From: Cordilura impudica
Taxonomy: Eukaryota; Arthropoda; Insecta; Diptera; Scathophagidae
Assembly: GCA_963682025.1 (NCBI GenBank)
Contig: OY821518.1
Coordinates: 9,662,090-9,726,089, forward strand
Direction: 5' to 3'
DNA: 64,000 nt
Shown: piece after piece, positions 32,172-42,897 of the stretch
How the letters are laid out: each line of letters opens with the position of its first letter
Position numbering within the stretch: position 1 is the stretch's first letter
Program-made: the position numbers and the translations under genes
Notes under the pieces: generated by a model
The model's database searches: none
The model's input: the letters and a program-made list of their open reading frames with translations, nothing else
Told to the model about the DNA's origin: nothing

Positions 32172-33674
32172 ATGGGCAATAAAGCGTCTTCGTATAAGGA
32201 AAATGAAAATAATGATTGGAAATGTTGCAATTGTCTTAAAAACGTGTGTCGGTCAGATACAAGTATTTATGAATTTCCCATACAAATGCTAAATTATAAT
32301 TTAGATGAAAGAGGTGAGATAATAATAAAAAATTGTTGGCATTAATTTATCAAATTATAAATAAGCATTGAATTATTTACATACATTAACATTTTACCAA
32401 ACTGCATTCGACCACATCAAAAAAATATTAGCGGTATTCCTCTTGTTGTTAAATTTACAACCCTGTTATATTTACAACGATTTTATATTACAAACTGTGA
32501 ACGTCTTTTGTGTTGTGTATTGTAAACTAATGAATCAGCTGTTTTTTGTTTTGTTTTTTTTTTTTATCAATTTGAAAACTTAAACAATCAACAAGAATTT
32601 GCAGATAAGTAAAATTCCCAAAATTACAGAAAAAGAAAAAATTATAAATTTTTTAGAACACAATATAGTTGACGAAATAGAATTTGCAGAGATTCTGGAT
32701 GTTGAAGGTACGGTATTACTTGCAATAATAAAAACAATACAAAACAAGTAAGAAAATTATAGTCGGTCTAGACAGACTATACGATACCCTGTACCATGCG
32801 TTTAGAAACCCTATCTCTTAGGCCCAACTAACTGGACATAGAAAATAAGCAAAAACCAAATTTGAGTGGGATTTTTATTAATTTTTTTGGCTGCAGATAT
32901 GAAAAAGTTCATATCGGATGCTATATCCATATGGGGACTAGGTCCAAAAATGGACCGATCCTGATCATGTTTGGTAAAGTCTTGTATTTTGCAAAAATAT
33001 ATACAAACAAAATTTGAGAAGAATCAGTGCAATATTTTTGTTTTTTAATAGATTTAAGTGAAGATCGGGAAGCAGCTCTATATGGGGCCAAAGGGATAAT
33101 TTTTGGACTACTCATTAATAGATGTAATGAACGCATACAAACCCAATTTGAGTAAGATCTATATGACAATTTGGATATTATGGCAATTTATGTCGATTTC
33201 ATAGGGGTAATTTGTATGGGGGCTAGGTCTGAACATGGACCGATTCTCACCAATTTCAACAGCGTTCATCCCATGGCCGATATAGGCTTATATACCAAAT
33301 TTCATCAAAATATATTCATATTTGCGACCTACAGTTTGATGACAAAGTTTACATGGACACACAGACGGACGGACGGACATCGTTAAATAGAATCAGTAAG
33401 TGATTCTGATTCGATCGGTATAATTAAAGATGGGTCTAGGTCAAATATTTTTGGTTGTTACAAACAGCAGCACAAAGTCATTATACCCAAACCACATAGT
33501 GGGATAGGGTATAAATATAACTACTCTCCTTTTGTAGATACATGTGAACATGATGCCATTGACTACATTTTAGATGAATTAGTTGATGACATTACTTTAG
33601 GTAGAGTGTACCGCCACGGAGCTTGGAATTCGGTTCCAAAATCAATAAAGTGGTCACTAAATGTCTTAACCTAA
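32172..33674 (+). CDS. candidate three-exon gene, 118 aa, unknown function
   Basis: Exons 32172-32313, 32630-32707 and 33538-33674. Introns have GTGAGA...TTACAG and GTACGG...TTGTAG ends, and the joined frame (357 nt) is open. The predicted protein begins MGNKASSYKE, which fits the N-myristoylation consensus (Gly2, Ser6). It then has a cysteine cluster (WKCCNCLKNVC), an acidic helical part (IINFLEHNIVDEIEFAEIL, then AIDYILDELVDDITL) and a basic tail ending KSIKWSLNVLT. I know no family with this layout. An ATG three bases upstream (32169) is in frame. A family-1 repeat (32743-33514) occupies intron 2. The last exon could instead end at a GTAGAG donor at 33600. Coding status rests on frame and splice consistency only. 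Confidence 0.45.
32743..33514 (+). mobile_element. mini-me/Helentron-like element (family 1), copy 3
   Basis: Complete copy inside intron 2 of the candidate gene; AACAAGTAAG start, (GGAC)n near 33364-33378, terminal hairpin region ending at GGGATAGGGTATAA. Confidence 0.8.
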
Positions 33675-34324
33675 TTATATGACAACAGATGCTGAGCGTT
33701 AGTCGAATTGAGTTTCATACACTGGAGATACAGAATTTAACCAACCCCATTCATGTGAACAATTTCCAGTTGAGTACCAGTTAGCAATTATCCTATACAG
33801 ACTCGGGTCATCTGGGGAAGGGGCTTTTCATTATTTTGATACATTTTTTTATTATTATTTTGATTCATATACCGCAAAATGAAAATTAAAAAAATAAACA
33901 ATTGCTTTGGAAGCTCAACAATCACCTGTTTCAGTCTTGTAAATGTTTAGTCTTGTAGATGTACTATAGCTTTTACCCTTGTACTTTTAACACAGCGTAG
34001 TAAATTTCAATTTCATACATTTTGTTGCTGTGGTGTTGTAAATAGTAGTAATTTTACTATATCTACAACATTTACAAGGGTTACAAGGGTACTTTACTAC
34101 CAAGAGTGAAAACCCTTATTATTAATTTTTTCTAAAACAAACAGAAGGCCTTACCAAGAAAATACTCGTATATGCAAAATTTTATGCAAAAGTTTGTATT
34201 TTAAATTCGCTAAAAGTATTTACACGCTTCATAGTAATAATAATAATAATAATTTAATTCGTAATTGTTGAAGTGAAGTTATTTTATAAATAAATATAAA
34301 TTACAGTTAATTTGAATTAAATTC
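33675..34324. other. stretch without a gene
   Basis: AT-rich; includes an AAT microsatellite near 34230-34255. No coding signal. Confidence 0.45.
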
Positions 34325-37190
34325 TTTTTTTTTTTTTTTTGTTAACCAACACTCAGGGGATGCCCCCTACAAATGCAGTGCATTGTGTTGATTTAAGGAA
34401 AATAGGTTATGGGAAGGAGGAGAGAGGGAGTAGTGTTTATGGATATTTGACTTAAATTTTATTAGATTATAACTGTCAGGAAAGACCTCTGCGGGGAGTT
34501 TATTCCACATACGGCTAGTTCGACTGATAAACGAATTCTCTCTGTAAAGCGTTGTGCGGTCAACTGGACAATAGACTACAAACGGATGTGATCTACTAGA
34601 GAATCGGGTAGAGCGAACCGAAACTCGGGCACTTGGAATAAGTTCGCTAATCTCAGAAGAACATTTCCCATGGTAATATCTATAAAACAGTGCTACACAA
34701 CCCACATTCCGACGGTGTTCCAATGAATCAATAGAATTGGATACCCTACTGTCATTGATGAGCGCCAACGCCCTCCTTTGCACGCGGTCCAGTAGCTCCA
34801 AAATAGACTTCGAAGCCCCTGCCCATATATGGGAGTTGTATTCCATTTTCGGTCGGATGTAAGTGGTATAGATTTTAAGGAGATCAGGAGTGAAGTAATT
34901 TCTACACCGTTTTAGAAAACCAAGACACTTGAATGCTTCTTTCGACACTTGAAAAACATGTTCGTTCCAACGAACATCACATTGAATTCTCATGCCCAGA
35001 ATATCAAGAGTATCCGATTCCTCAATACCTATACCACCCATATATACAGATGACATAGTTGATTCCATGGCCCTATGGGTCAACATACAACATTGGGTCT
35101 TCAGCGCATTAAAATCAACCCTATTCGCCTTACCCCACTCGGAGATTGTTAAGAGGTCTTGATTGAGTGTGTCATTCATTGTCCGCCTTTTGCCCCCAAC
35201 CTCCAAGAGGCTTGGCCTACAATTAAAGGAAAATGAATGACAAATGCTGCTGTCATCTGCGAAATAGTATATAGAGTTAAAAGTTTGGCCAAGAAGGTCG
35301 TTCAGAAAGATAAGGAAAAGAGAAGGAGAAAGAACGGAACCTTGGGGTACCCCTGAATTAAGCTGAAACTCATTAGATGAGACCCCATCAATAACAACAC
35401 GTATTGTTCGGTCTCTGAGAAAACTCGATATAAATCGAGAGAAGTCATTACCGACCCCAAATGCAATAAGCTTTGATATCAATGCACCGTGCCATACACG
35501 GTCGAATGCCTTGGAAATATCCAGAGCAACCACTTTACTTTCGCCAAAATTGCGAATGGATCGACTCCAGCGCTCAGAAAGTAGAGCTAACAGGTCTCCC
35601 GTGGAACGATTTCTACGGAAGCCATACTGTCGATCATTAAGAAGTGAGTTGGCCTCTAGGTAGTTCACAAGGTGGAAATTGATCATGCTCTCCATGACCT
35701 TTGAGAGCGCAGAGCAAATTGCAATTGGACGGTAATTTTCAGGGTTATTAGCCGCACCCTTTTTAGGGATTGGCTGGACATTAGCAACCTTCCAGCAAGA
35801 GGGAAAGACTCCCGCACGGTACGAAAGGCTGAAAAGGTTGTCCAATGGACTGGCTAGCGTCGAAGAGCACTGTTTCAGCACCAGTGCTGGTATACCATCC
35901 GGTCCCGGAGACTTGTTAATGTTGAGATCCGAAAGAACCTTTTTAACTGCACGTGCTCGGAAGAATATTTTAGGCATAGTACAAGATACTCTTACGAGTT
36001 CGGGCAGTGGTTGATCGCTATCCGGCAAAAATGAATTTTTTGCAAAAAGTTCAGCTAAAAGGTTAGCCTTATCAACCGGGTCAGTGAATATTTGGTCATT
36101 CATTATAAGAGTTGGGATAGCAGAACTAGCATTATTCTTTACTCTTTTAACAAATGACCAGAAGCTCTTGCTGCCCCGAGGAGCAGAAAGAACTTTAGCA
36201 CGAAGACGCTGATCGTGAAGAAATTTTTCGCGCCTTAGTACTTTGGCACATTCATTTCTCGCCTGTTTGCGTAGCAGTTCAGTGACGGAATTTTTATTTT
36301 CACGCCAAAGTCTGAATGCTTCCTCTCTGGATCTGACTGCATCTCTGCAAGTCTGGTTAAACCAAGATTTTTGATTAGGTTTAGCCGAAATGCGCTTTGA
36401 TGGAATGAATAATTTCATACCAAGCACTATTATTTTTTCCACCATTATCGCAGCAGCATCAACATTATTATCTAGGAAACAAAGTTTCCAGTTGAAATGC
36501 TTGAAGAAATCGTTGAGCTCGGCCCAACGAGCCTTTTCGTAGATGAAAACTGAGCGTTTCATAGAGGGTGTTGAAACACTGTGAAGTACAGAGTACGAAA
36601 AAGAAGCGGAAATGGTACAATGATCCGAATTACCAAGAGGTGCAAGTATTTTCACTTCATACTTGTCAGGGTGTGAAGTGAGAAAAAGGTCGAGAGTATT
36701 CTGTCTTTGCCCTTCAATGCACGGAATGTGCGTTGGTTCATTCACTAGTTGCGCTAAGTGGTTATGCGCGGCGAAAAGCTCAACGTAACGGCCTTCGGGA
36801 GTTGTTTGACTCGAATGGTGAAGCCAAGAAGAGTTGTGAATATTAAAATCGCCGGCAACTACGATTTCGCTATTCGGGCAACTCTCTAGGATTCTAGTTA
36901 TGGATTCAGAAAGGGCATCGAAGCTATTATAGGTATGCTCCCTTTCTATGTTTGGGCTTCTGTAAAGAAACCCGAAATGTAAAATGTGTGACCTGATTTT
37001 GAACTTAACCCAAAGTGAGTTAAATTCTGCATCATTACAGTTATAATGTTGCTGGAACTGGTACACAACATTGTCACGAATGTACATTGCAAGGCCCCTA
37101 TGGAAAGAAAAAAGGGATAGAAGGTAATAACCAGGTACATGAAAATCCTGTGGATCAGCATCCTCACTCACCTGGGTCTCACATAAGGTG
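34325..37190 (-). mobile_element. LINE (CR1/Jockey-group non-LTR retrotransposon), 5'-truncated
   Basis: The plus-strand T run at 34325-34341 is the element's poly(A) tail. The body is one long frame with endonuclease and reverse transcriptase. The 5' break near 37190 abuts a Helitron fragment. The 3' UTR is very short (about 25 bases). Confidence 0.88.
34367..37189 (-). CDS. LINE ORF2: endonuclease-reverse transcriptase (N-terminally truncated)
   Basis: A single open frame of more than 930 codons. The first 190 residues are an apurinic-type endonuclease missing its beginning. Visible are VVAGDFNIHNSSW and the catalytic SDHCTISAS motif near its end. The reverse transcriptase follows with KSPGPDGIPALVL, NYRPIAICSALSKVME, VALDISKAFDRVWH, LNSGVPQGSVLSPSLF and the catalytic YFADDSS. 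The C-terminal part contains KMEYNSHIWAGAS and SFISRTSRMWNKLPAEVFP, common in CR1/Jockey-group LINEs. No stop or frameshift, so it is fairly young. The frame starts inside LCETQVSEDAD, where intact relatives would have about 50 further residues (compare the scrap at 60411-60560). Confidence 0.9.
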   Translation of the reverse strand, partial: TLCETQVSEDADPQDFHVPGYYLLSLFSFHRGLAMYIRDNVVYQFQQHYNCNDAEFNSLWVKFKIRSHILHFGFLYRSPNIEREHTYNSFDALSESITRILESCPNSEIVVAGDFNIHNSSWLHHSSQTTPEGRYVELFAAHNHLAQLVNEPTHIPCIEGQRQNTLDLFLTSHPDKYEVKILAPLGNSDHCTISASFSYSVLHSVSTPSMKRSVFIYEKARWAELNDFFKHFNWKLCFLDNNVDAAAIMVEKIIVLGMKLFIPSKRISAKPNQKSWFNQTCRDAVRSREEAFRLWRENKNSVTELLRKQARNECAKVLRREKFLHDQRLRAKVLSAPRGSKSFWSFVKRVKNNASSAIPTLIMNDQIFTDPVDKANLLAELFAKNSFLPDSDQPLPELVRVSCTMPKIFFRARAVKKVLSDLNINKSPGPDGIPALVLKQCSSTLASPLDNLFSLSYRAGVFPSCWKVANVQPIPKKGAANNPENYRPIAICSALSKVMESMINFHLVNYLEANSLLNDRQYGFRRNRSTGDLLALLSERWSRSIRNFGESKVVALDISKAFDRVWHGALISKLIAFGVGNDFSRFISSFLRDRTIRVVIDGVSSNEFQLNSGVPQGSVLSPSLFLIFLNDLLGQTFNSIYYFADDSSICHSFSFNCRPSLLEVGGKRRTMNDTLNQDLLTISEWGKANRVDFNALKTQCCMLTHRAMESTMSSVYMGGIGIEESDTLDILGMRIQCDVRWNEHVFQVSKEAFKCLGFLKRCRNYFTPDLLKIYTTYIRPKMEYNSHIWAGASKSILELLDRVQRRALALINDSRVSNSIDSLEHRRNVGCVALFYRYYHGKCSSEISELIPSARVSVRSTRFSSRSHPFVVYCPVDRTTLYRENSFISRTSRMWNKLPAEVFPDSYNLIKFKSNIHKHYSLSPPSHNLFSLNQHNALHL

Positions 37191-37394
37191 AAAACACATA
37201 CAAAAAATTATACAATGCTATGTGTGTGTTTTTATTAAATTTGTTAATGTGTTTGTAATAAAAATGAGTTTTCTTCTTTGTGTTGATTTGTGAATTGGCT
37301 ATAATTGATTAGCATACATTTAGGGTCTTTATTTAATGAAAAAATAAAATTTCTCAGAATTTGCACACGAATTTCGAGGGCTGGAATCTGCTAG
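37191..37394 (+). mobile_element. 3' half of a non-autonomous Helitron (family 3)
   Basis: Ends TTTCGAGGGCTGGAATCTGC then CTAGT; its 5' half is missing at the LINE junction. Confidence 0.6.
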
Positions 37395-37405
37395 TAAACA
37401 TTAAT

Positions 37406-37893
37406 AACCTAATCCATAAAAACAAAGTTTTTATTAAAACTCTTTCTTTCCTTATGCATATGAGTTTTGAATCTCTCCGTGACTGTGCGTGACTTTGCGT
37501 GACTATTTTAAAATTAATCTTTGGTCACAACAAGTCTATGGACAAAGTTTCAGATCGATCGGATGAGGGGAAGTGAGGTTTTAATCTCTCCGTAACTGTG
37601 CGTGACTATGCGCGACTGTGCGTGACTGTGTCAAAGTTAATCTTTTGTCACGGAAAGTCTATCGACAAGTTTCAGATCGATCGGATAAGGGGAAATAGGT
37701 TTCGTGACTATGCGTGACTGTGCGTGACTATGCGTGACTGTGTGTGACTACCCTAAAATTAATCTATAGTCACAAGAAGACTATGGACCAAGTTTCAGAT
37801 CAATTGGATGAGGTGCAATTGATTTGCCCCATGGCAGACAAACAGACAGACAGACAGACAGAGAGTATGAGTTAAAAGAAAGAGTTTAAATAA
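37406..37893 (+). repeat. interspersed repeat (family 5) with tandem CGTGACTGTG words and (CAGA)n
   Basis: Three related blocks of about 120 bases, each with TGCGTGACTGTG words followed by AAGTTTCAGATCGATCGGAT, then a (CAGA)n microsatellite at 37837-37862. An inverted copy lies at 45838-46203. The GTCT/CAGA microsatellite suggests another mini-me-type element. Confidence 0.65.
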
Positions 37894-38049
37894 ATAAAAA
37901 GTTTTTCTTCCGGAAATGTCAAACAAGAAAAATAATGTTAAAGTAAACATGAAAAAATCTTGATTTTCATTACAAAAACTTCGATGTATAGACACGGATG
38001 AAAGTTTAAAAGAGAATTAAATACAGTTTCAGGAAAAAATTTCATAGTG

Positions 38050-38644
38050 TGAACAGGGGCTAACGACTTTGTGCTGATGTCGATTTTGCGATGTCCATCC
38101 GTCCATCTGTCCGTTCGTCTGTGTGTCCATGTAAATCGTGTAATCAAACTACAGGCTATTGAAATTGGTAAAAACCTAGTCCAAATATAAATGGCCCCTA
38201 TGAGATCGACGTAAATTGTCATAATATCCACAATCATATAGATCTCGGTCAGATTTGGATTGTGTGTATTTATTACATCAATTAATCGGTAGTTCAAAAA
38301 TAAACTCTATGGGACAATTCTTAGTCATATGAAGCTGCTTCCCGATCTTCTCTTAAATCTATCAAAAATAAAAATATTTGTACAAATTTGCTTTGTATAT
38401 GTTTTTGCAAAAAATAAGTGACTTTACCAAATATGGTCATGATCGGTCAATTTATCGACCTAGTTCCCATATAAATATATCATCCGATAACAACTTTTTC
38501 AGATCTGCCGGCAAAAAAATAATAAAAATTCCATTATGCTCATTTCCTATATCCAATTAGTTGTACCTAAGATCAATTCTCTAAACACATGGTGTAGGGT
38601 ATCGCATAGTCAGTCCCGACCGATTATAATATTTTTACTTGTTT
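38050..38644 (-). mobile_element. mini-me/Helentron-like element (family 1), diverged copy
   Basis: Reverse orientation; GTCC/GTCT microsatellite near 38095-38125 and the TTACTTGTT end at 38636. The hairpin end is lost. Confidence 0.65.
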
Positions 38645-39435
38645 ATTTTTATCAAGGCAAAATACATACATAGCTCAATTTTTTTAAAACTTGTGTTTTT
38701 TATTTAATTAGCTGTTTCTAAATTAACATTAAATAAATACCTAAAATATTTGCTACAAATATAACGAAACAGCTTAGAAGGAAATACAAGAACAACATTC
38801 AGCTCAAACTATTAAATACATAAACTCTTTTTCTCTAACCAATTTTACTTAAGATGTCTACATCACAAGAAAAACATTCCAATTATTTATTAAAAAAAAA
38901 TTTTTTTTTCAAATTTTTATTACTAAAACTAATTCTTTAAAATTACCTGATTTGAATCTAAAAAAATATTAAAATTGTGGGATTGAAACATAAAATTTTT
39001 CAAAAACAGAAATTGATAATTTCACTTTTTGTAAAAATAAATGTGCAAGTCCAGCGAGTCAAGAAAAAATAAAGCAAAACAACTATTTCTAGCAAGAATT
39101 CAATAATTGTTCAGACTAGCTTATAAGCTAGCAAATAAACTAGAACTGGGTGTAGCTAGAATGCCCAAAACAGGCTTTTGTATTTAAAAAGCGGCGCTCT
39201 TAAATGGTCAAATTGTTCATTCTCTATCTGGATATAAAATCGTTGGTGAGTTTGTTTGTAACGAATGATTTCCGGAACCGTAAGAGCTATCAAGCTGAGA
39301 TTTACACCATAGATTCCGTTGGAGTTCTTTTGCTTTATTTGGATTAGTGGGCGTGGCATCTCGCATACAAATTAAATTATTGCCGTAGTACTATCATAGA
39401 GGTGGTCCTGAAACTTGATGTGATTTCATTAGTTA
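38645..39435. other. AT-rich stretch without a gene
   Basis: No protein-like frame. The part 39170-39400 resembles other unclassified intergenic repeats but shows no ends. Confidence 0.4.
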
Positions 39436-40580
39436 TCTATACTATTAATAGGTTAGGCGATTCTTTGTGACCGATGTTTTGTTCTAGCGTTTTATCCCGA
39501 TTTTAACCATACGGATATTATTTGAAAGGTATTTCCTTTTAGCTGTTCACCAGATTTAGAGATTTTGAAATTTTTTCCTTTATTTTGAGTAAATTGCATT
39601 TAAAGTTACTACTAACACATACATAAACAAGTAAGAAAATTATAGTCGGTCTAGACCGACAATATGATACCATATACCATGCGTTTAGAGACCCTATCTC
39701 ATAGGCCCAACTAACTGGACATGGAAAATAAGCATAAACCAAATTTGAGTGGGCTTTTTATTATTTTTTTTGACTACAGATATGAAAAAGTTCATATCGG
39801 ATGCTATATCTATGTAGGGACTAGGCCCAAAAATAGACCGATCCTGACCATATTTGGTAAAGTCTCTTGTATTTTGCAAAAATATATACAAACAAAATTT
39901 GAGAATAATCAGTGCAATATTTTTGTTTTTTGATAGATTTAAGTGAAGATCGGGAAGCAGCTCTATATGGGGCCTATTACTAAGAGTTGTCCCATAGGCA
40001 TAATTTTTGGACTAGTCATTAATGGATGTAATAAACACATACAAACCCAATTTGAGTAAGATCTATATGACAATTTGGATCTTATGGCAATTTATGTCGA
40101 TTTCGTAGGGGTCATTTGTATGGGGGCTAGGTCTGAACATGAACCGATTCTCACCAATTTCAATAGCGTTCATCCTATGGCCGACGAAAGCTTACCAAAT
40201 TTCATCAAAATATATTCATATTTGCGACCTGTAGTTAGATTACAAGCTTTACATGGACACACAGACGGACGGACGGACATTGCTAAATCGACTCAGAAAG
40301 TGATTCTGAGTAGATCGGTATAATAAAAGATGGGTCTAGGTCAAATATTTTTGGTAGTTACAAACAGCAGCACAAAGTCATTATACCCAAACCACATAGT
40401 GGTATAGGGTATAAAAAATTATACATATGCTATGTGTCTTTTATTAAATTTGTTAATGAGTTCGTTCTCTTCATTCACAATAATAATAAAGCAAAAAAGT
40501 GTTGGTTTGTGAATTGGCTAAGTTGAAAAATAAAGCTGCCTAGAAATTGCACTCGAATTTCGAACGCTGGATTCTGCTAG
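39436..40580 (+). mobile_element. non-autonomous Helitron (family 3) split by a family-1 insertion
   Basis: 5' end ATCTATACTATTAATAGG, 3' end GATTCTGCTAG followed by T. At 39626 the sequence switches to a complete family-1 element and resumes at about 40415 with AAATTATACATATGCTATG, exactly the continuation seen in uninterrupted copies (40640-41005, 41990-42341). Confidence 0.7.
39626..40414 (+). mobile_element. mini-me/Helentron-like element (family 1), nested copy
   Basis: Complete, AACAAGTAAG to the GGTATAGGGTATAA hairpin; inserted in the Helitron above. Confidence 0.8.
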
Positions 40581-40639
40581 TAAATATAAATAGCCGATCA
40601 AAAAATGGGCCAGTGTCTTAAAACTTTCTCTACGGTTAA

Positions 40640-41005
40640 TCTATAATATTAATAGGCTTGGCGATTACCGATGTAAGTTTCACAGTTTTGCCCCGATTTT
40701 GACAAAAAAATTATCATTTGAAAGGTATTTCTTTTTAGCTGTTACCCAGATTTACAGATTTTCATCGTCTGGAATATTTTTTTGGAGTTATGATCGTTTA
40801 AAGTTGTACCAACACATACATAATATTATACAATGCTATGTGTGTGTTTATTAAATTTGTTGATGTTTTTGTGTTAATGGGTTGAGTGTGTTTTCTTCAT
40901 TTAAAATAAGTTGAATTGTGAAGCATACCTTTAGGGTCTTTATTAAATGAAAAAATAAAATTTCCTAGAATTTGAACTCGAATTTCGAGTGCTGGAAACT
41001 GCTAG
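40640..41005 (+). mobile_element. non-autonomous Helitron (family 3), complete copy
   Basis: 5' TCTATAATATTAATAGG, 3' hairpin CTCGAATTTCGAG about 15 bases before the terminal CTAG, followed by T. The preceding base is A: the A/T insertion site typical of Helitrons. Confidence 0.7.
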
Positions 41006-41400
41006 TAATTATAAATGTGCGGTAGTCGAGCCAAATATGGGCGAGTGTCTTAAAAATTTCTGTATGTTCAATAATTATAAATGTGTGGAGTCGAGCCAAC
41101 ACGAACGGCATTTGATAACAGTTGGTGGAACTCCCCATACAAAGTCAATATTTAATATCATCTATCTGGGGACCATATTATGTCATAGAGAAAAAATTGT
41201 TGTTTATGTAAACGGAATATTTTGAACCCACACAAAAAACTATTTATTATCTAATATAGACTAAAGCAAAACAACTTTGTCAGAATAAAACAAAACTATT
41301 GTAAATACAGATTATTTTTTTACTGTTTTAACACATAAGAGAGAGAGTCAATAAGTCTTTAAAAAGCATATAAGGAGCACTTAGAATTAAAAAAAGTAGG
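41006..41400. other. short stretch without a gene
   Basis: The phrase AATTATAAATGTG(C/T)GG..GTCGAGCCAA occurs twice (41008-41032 and 41075-41099), a small tandem duplication. Otherwise nothing is seen. Confidence 0.4.
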
Positions 41401-41419
41401 TTTCTGAAAAATGTCAAGT

Positions 41420-41905
41420 TGCAAAGGATGACTGGCAAATCCGTTTGTACGACGACTAAAAGGAAAAACACTAAACCGAAAATATAGAAATAAAACTGTT
41501 AAGTTTGGCGGTGGCAATATTATGATAGGGGCAACGACCGTATTTACGGTCCTTAGTATGGGGTTGATTTTTGGTCCAAGGAATGAGTCCAATTCATGCA
41601 GTAAAAAATAATCTAACTGGAATTGGATACAGGCAAATTCTAAACTACGTAATGTATCCGTACGTGGAGGAAAATATGTCCTGGTTCGTAAGTTCCAACA
41701 TGACAATGACCCAAAACACAACTCCATAGTTGTTACCGAATGGCTACAATCTAATGCAGTTAGTGTTTTGGAATGGCCAACCAAAGCACCAGAACTCAAT
41801 CCCATAGAAAATCTATGGGAATTTGTAAATCGGAAAATACGGACACGAAATTACACAAGCAAATCAGATCTTAAAAAGGCAGTAAATTCATAGTGGTAAA
41901 AATTT
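41420..41905 (+). pseudogene. Tc1-like transposase remnant
   Basis: Frame pieces read KFGGGNIMIGA, then FQHDNDPKHNSIVVTEWL, then WPTKAPELNPIENLWEFV, the second and third catalytic blocks of Tc1 (DD34E) transposases. Frameshifts occur between the blocks, and the N-terminal DNA-binding domains and terminal repeats are not visible. Confidence 0.85.
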
Positions 41906-41989
41906 TCAATTCTTATCATCAACAATTTAATGGACTACATCCCTCGGCATTGTGAAGCAGTACAAAATACTAATGGATATTTAATAAAA

Positions 41990-42341
41990 CTAGCAGATTC
42001 CAGCTCCCGAAATTCGAGCGCAAATTCTAGGAAATTTTATTTTTTCATTAAATAAAGTCCCTAAAAGTATGCTAATCAATTATAGCCAATTCACAAATCA
42101 ACCAAACACATTAACAAATTTAATAAACACACACATAGCATTGTATAATTTTATGTGTGTGTTAGTAGCAACTTTGAATGCAATTTACTCAAAATAAAGG
42201 AAAAAATTTTAAAATCTGTAAATCTGCAAAACGGCTAAAAAGAAACACCTTTCAAATAATATACGTTTGGTCAAAATCGGGACAAAACGGTAGAACAAAA
42301 CATCAGTCACAAGAAATCGCCTAGCCTATTATTATTATAGA
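41990..42341 (-). mobile_element. non-autonomous Helitron (family 3), complete copy
   Basis: Minus-oriented: 5' TCTATAATAATAATAGGC, hairpin CTCGAATTTCGGGAG, terminal CTAG then T. Closest to the family consensus. Confidence 0.7.
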
Positions 42342-42450
42342 TGTTGAAATCAAAAATACAGGGAACGTTTTCAATTATTGTTTTGTCAACAGCATAAATA
42401 CTCTTAAGTTTTATTTTTTTCTGCAGCTAAGCTATTGTATGTTAATAGTT

Positions 42451-42896
42451 TTATACCCTTTACCACTATGTGGTTTGGGTATTATGACTTTGTGCTGCTG
42501 TTTGTAACTACCAAAAATATCGATCGAATCAGAATCCGTCCGTTCGTCCGTCTGTGTGGCCATGTAAACCTTGTAATCAAACTGCAGGTCGCAAATATGA
42601 ATATATTTTAACGAAATTTGGTATATAAGCTTTCATCGGTCCATGTTCACATCTAGCCCCCATATAAATGACCCCTATGAAATCGACATAAATTGCCATA
42701 AGATCAAATTGTCATATAGATCTTACTCAAAATGGGTTTGTATGCGTTTATTACATCCATTAATGAGTAGTCCAAAAAAGATCCCTATGGGACAACTCTT
42801 AGTCATAGGCCCCATATAGAGCTGCTTCCCGATCTTCACTTAAACCTATCAAAAAAGAAAAATATTGCACTGATTCTCCTAAAATTTTGTTTGTAT
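42451..42896 (-). mobile_element. truncated mini-me/Helentron-like element (family 1)
   Basis: Hairpin end at 42451 (TTATACCCTTTACCACTATG). Broken at 42896 where the long-TIR transposon begins. Confidence 0.75.
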
Positions 42897-42897
42897 G

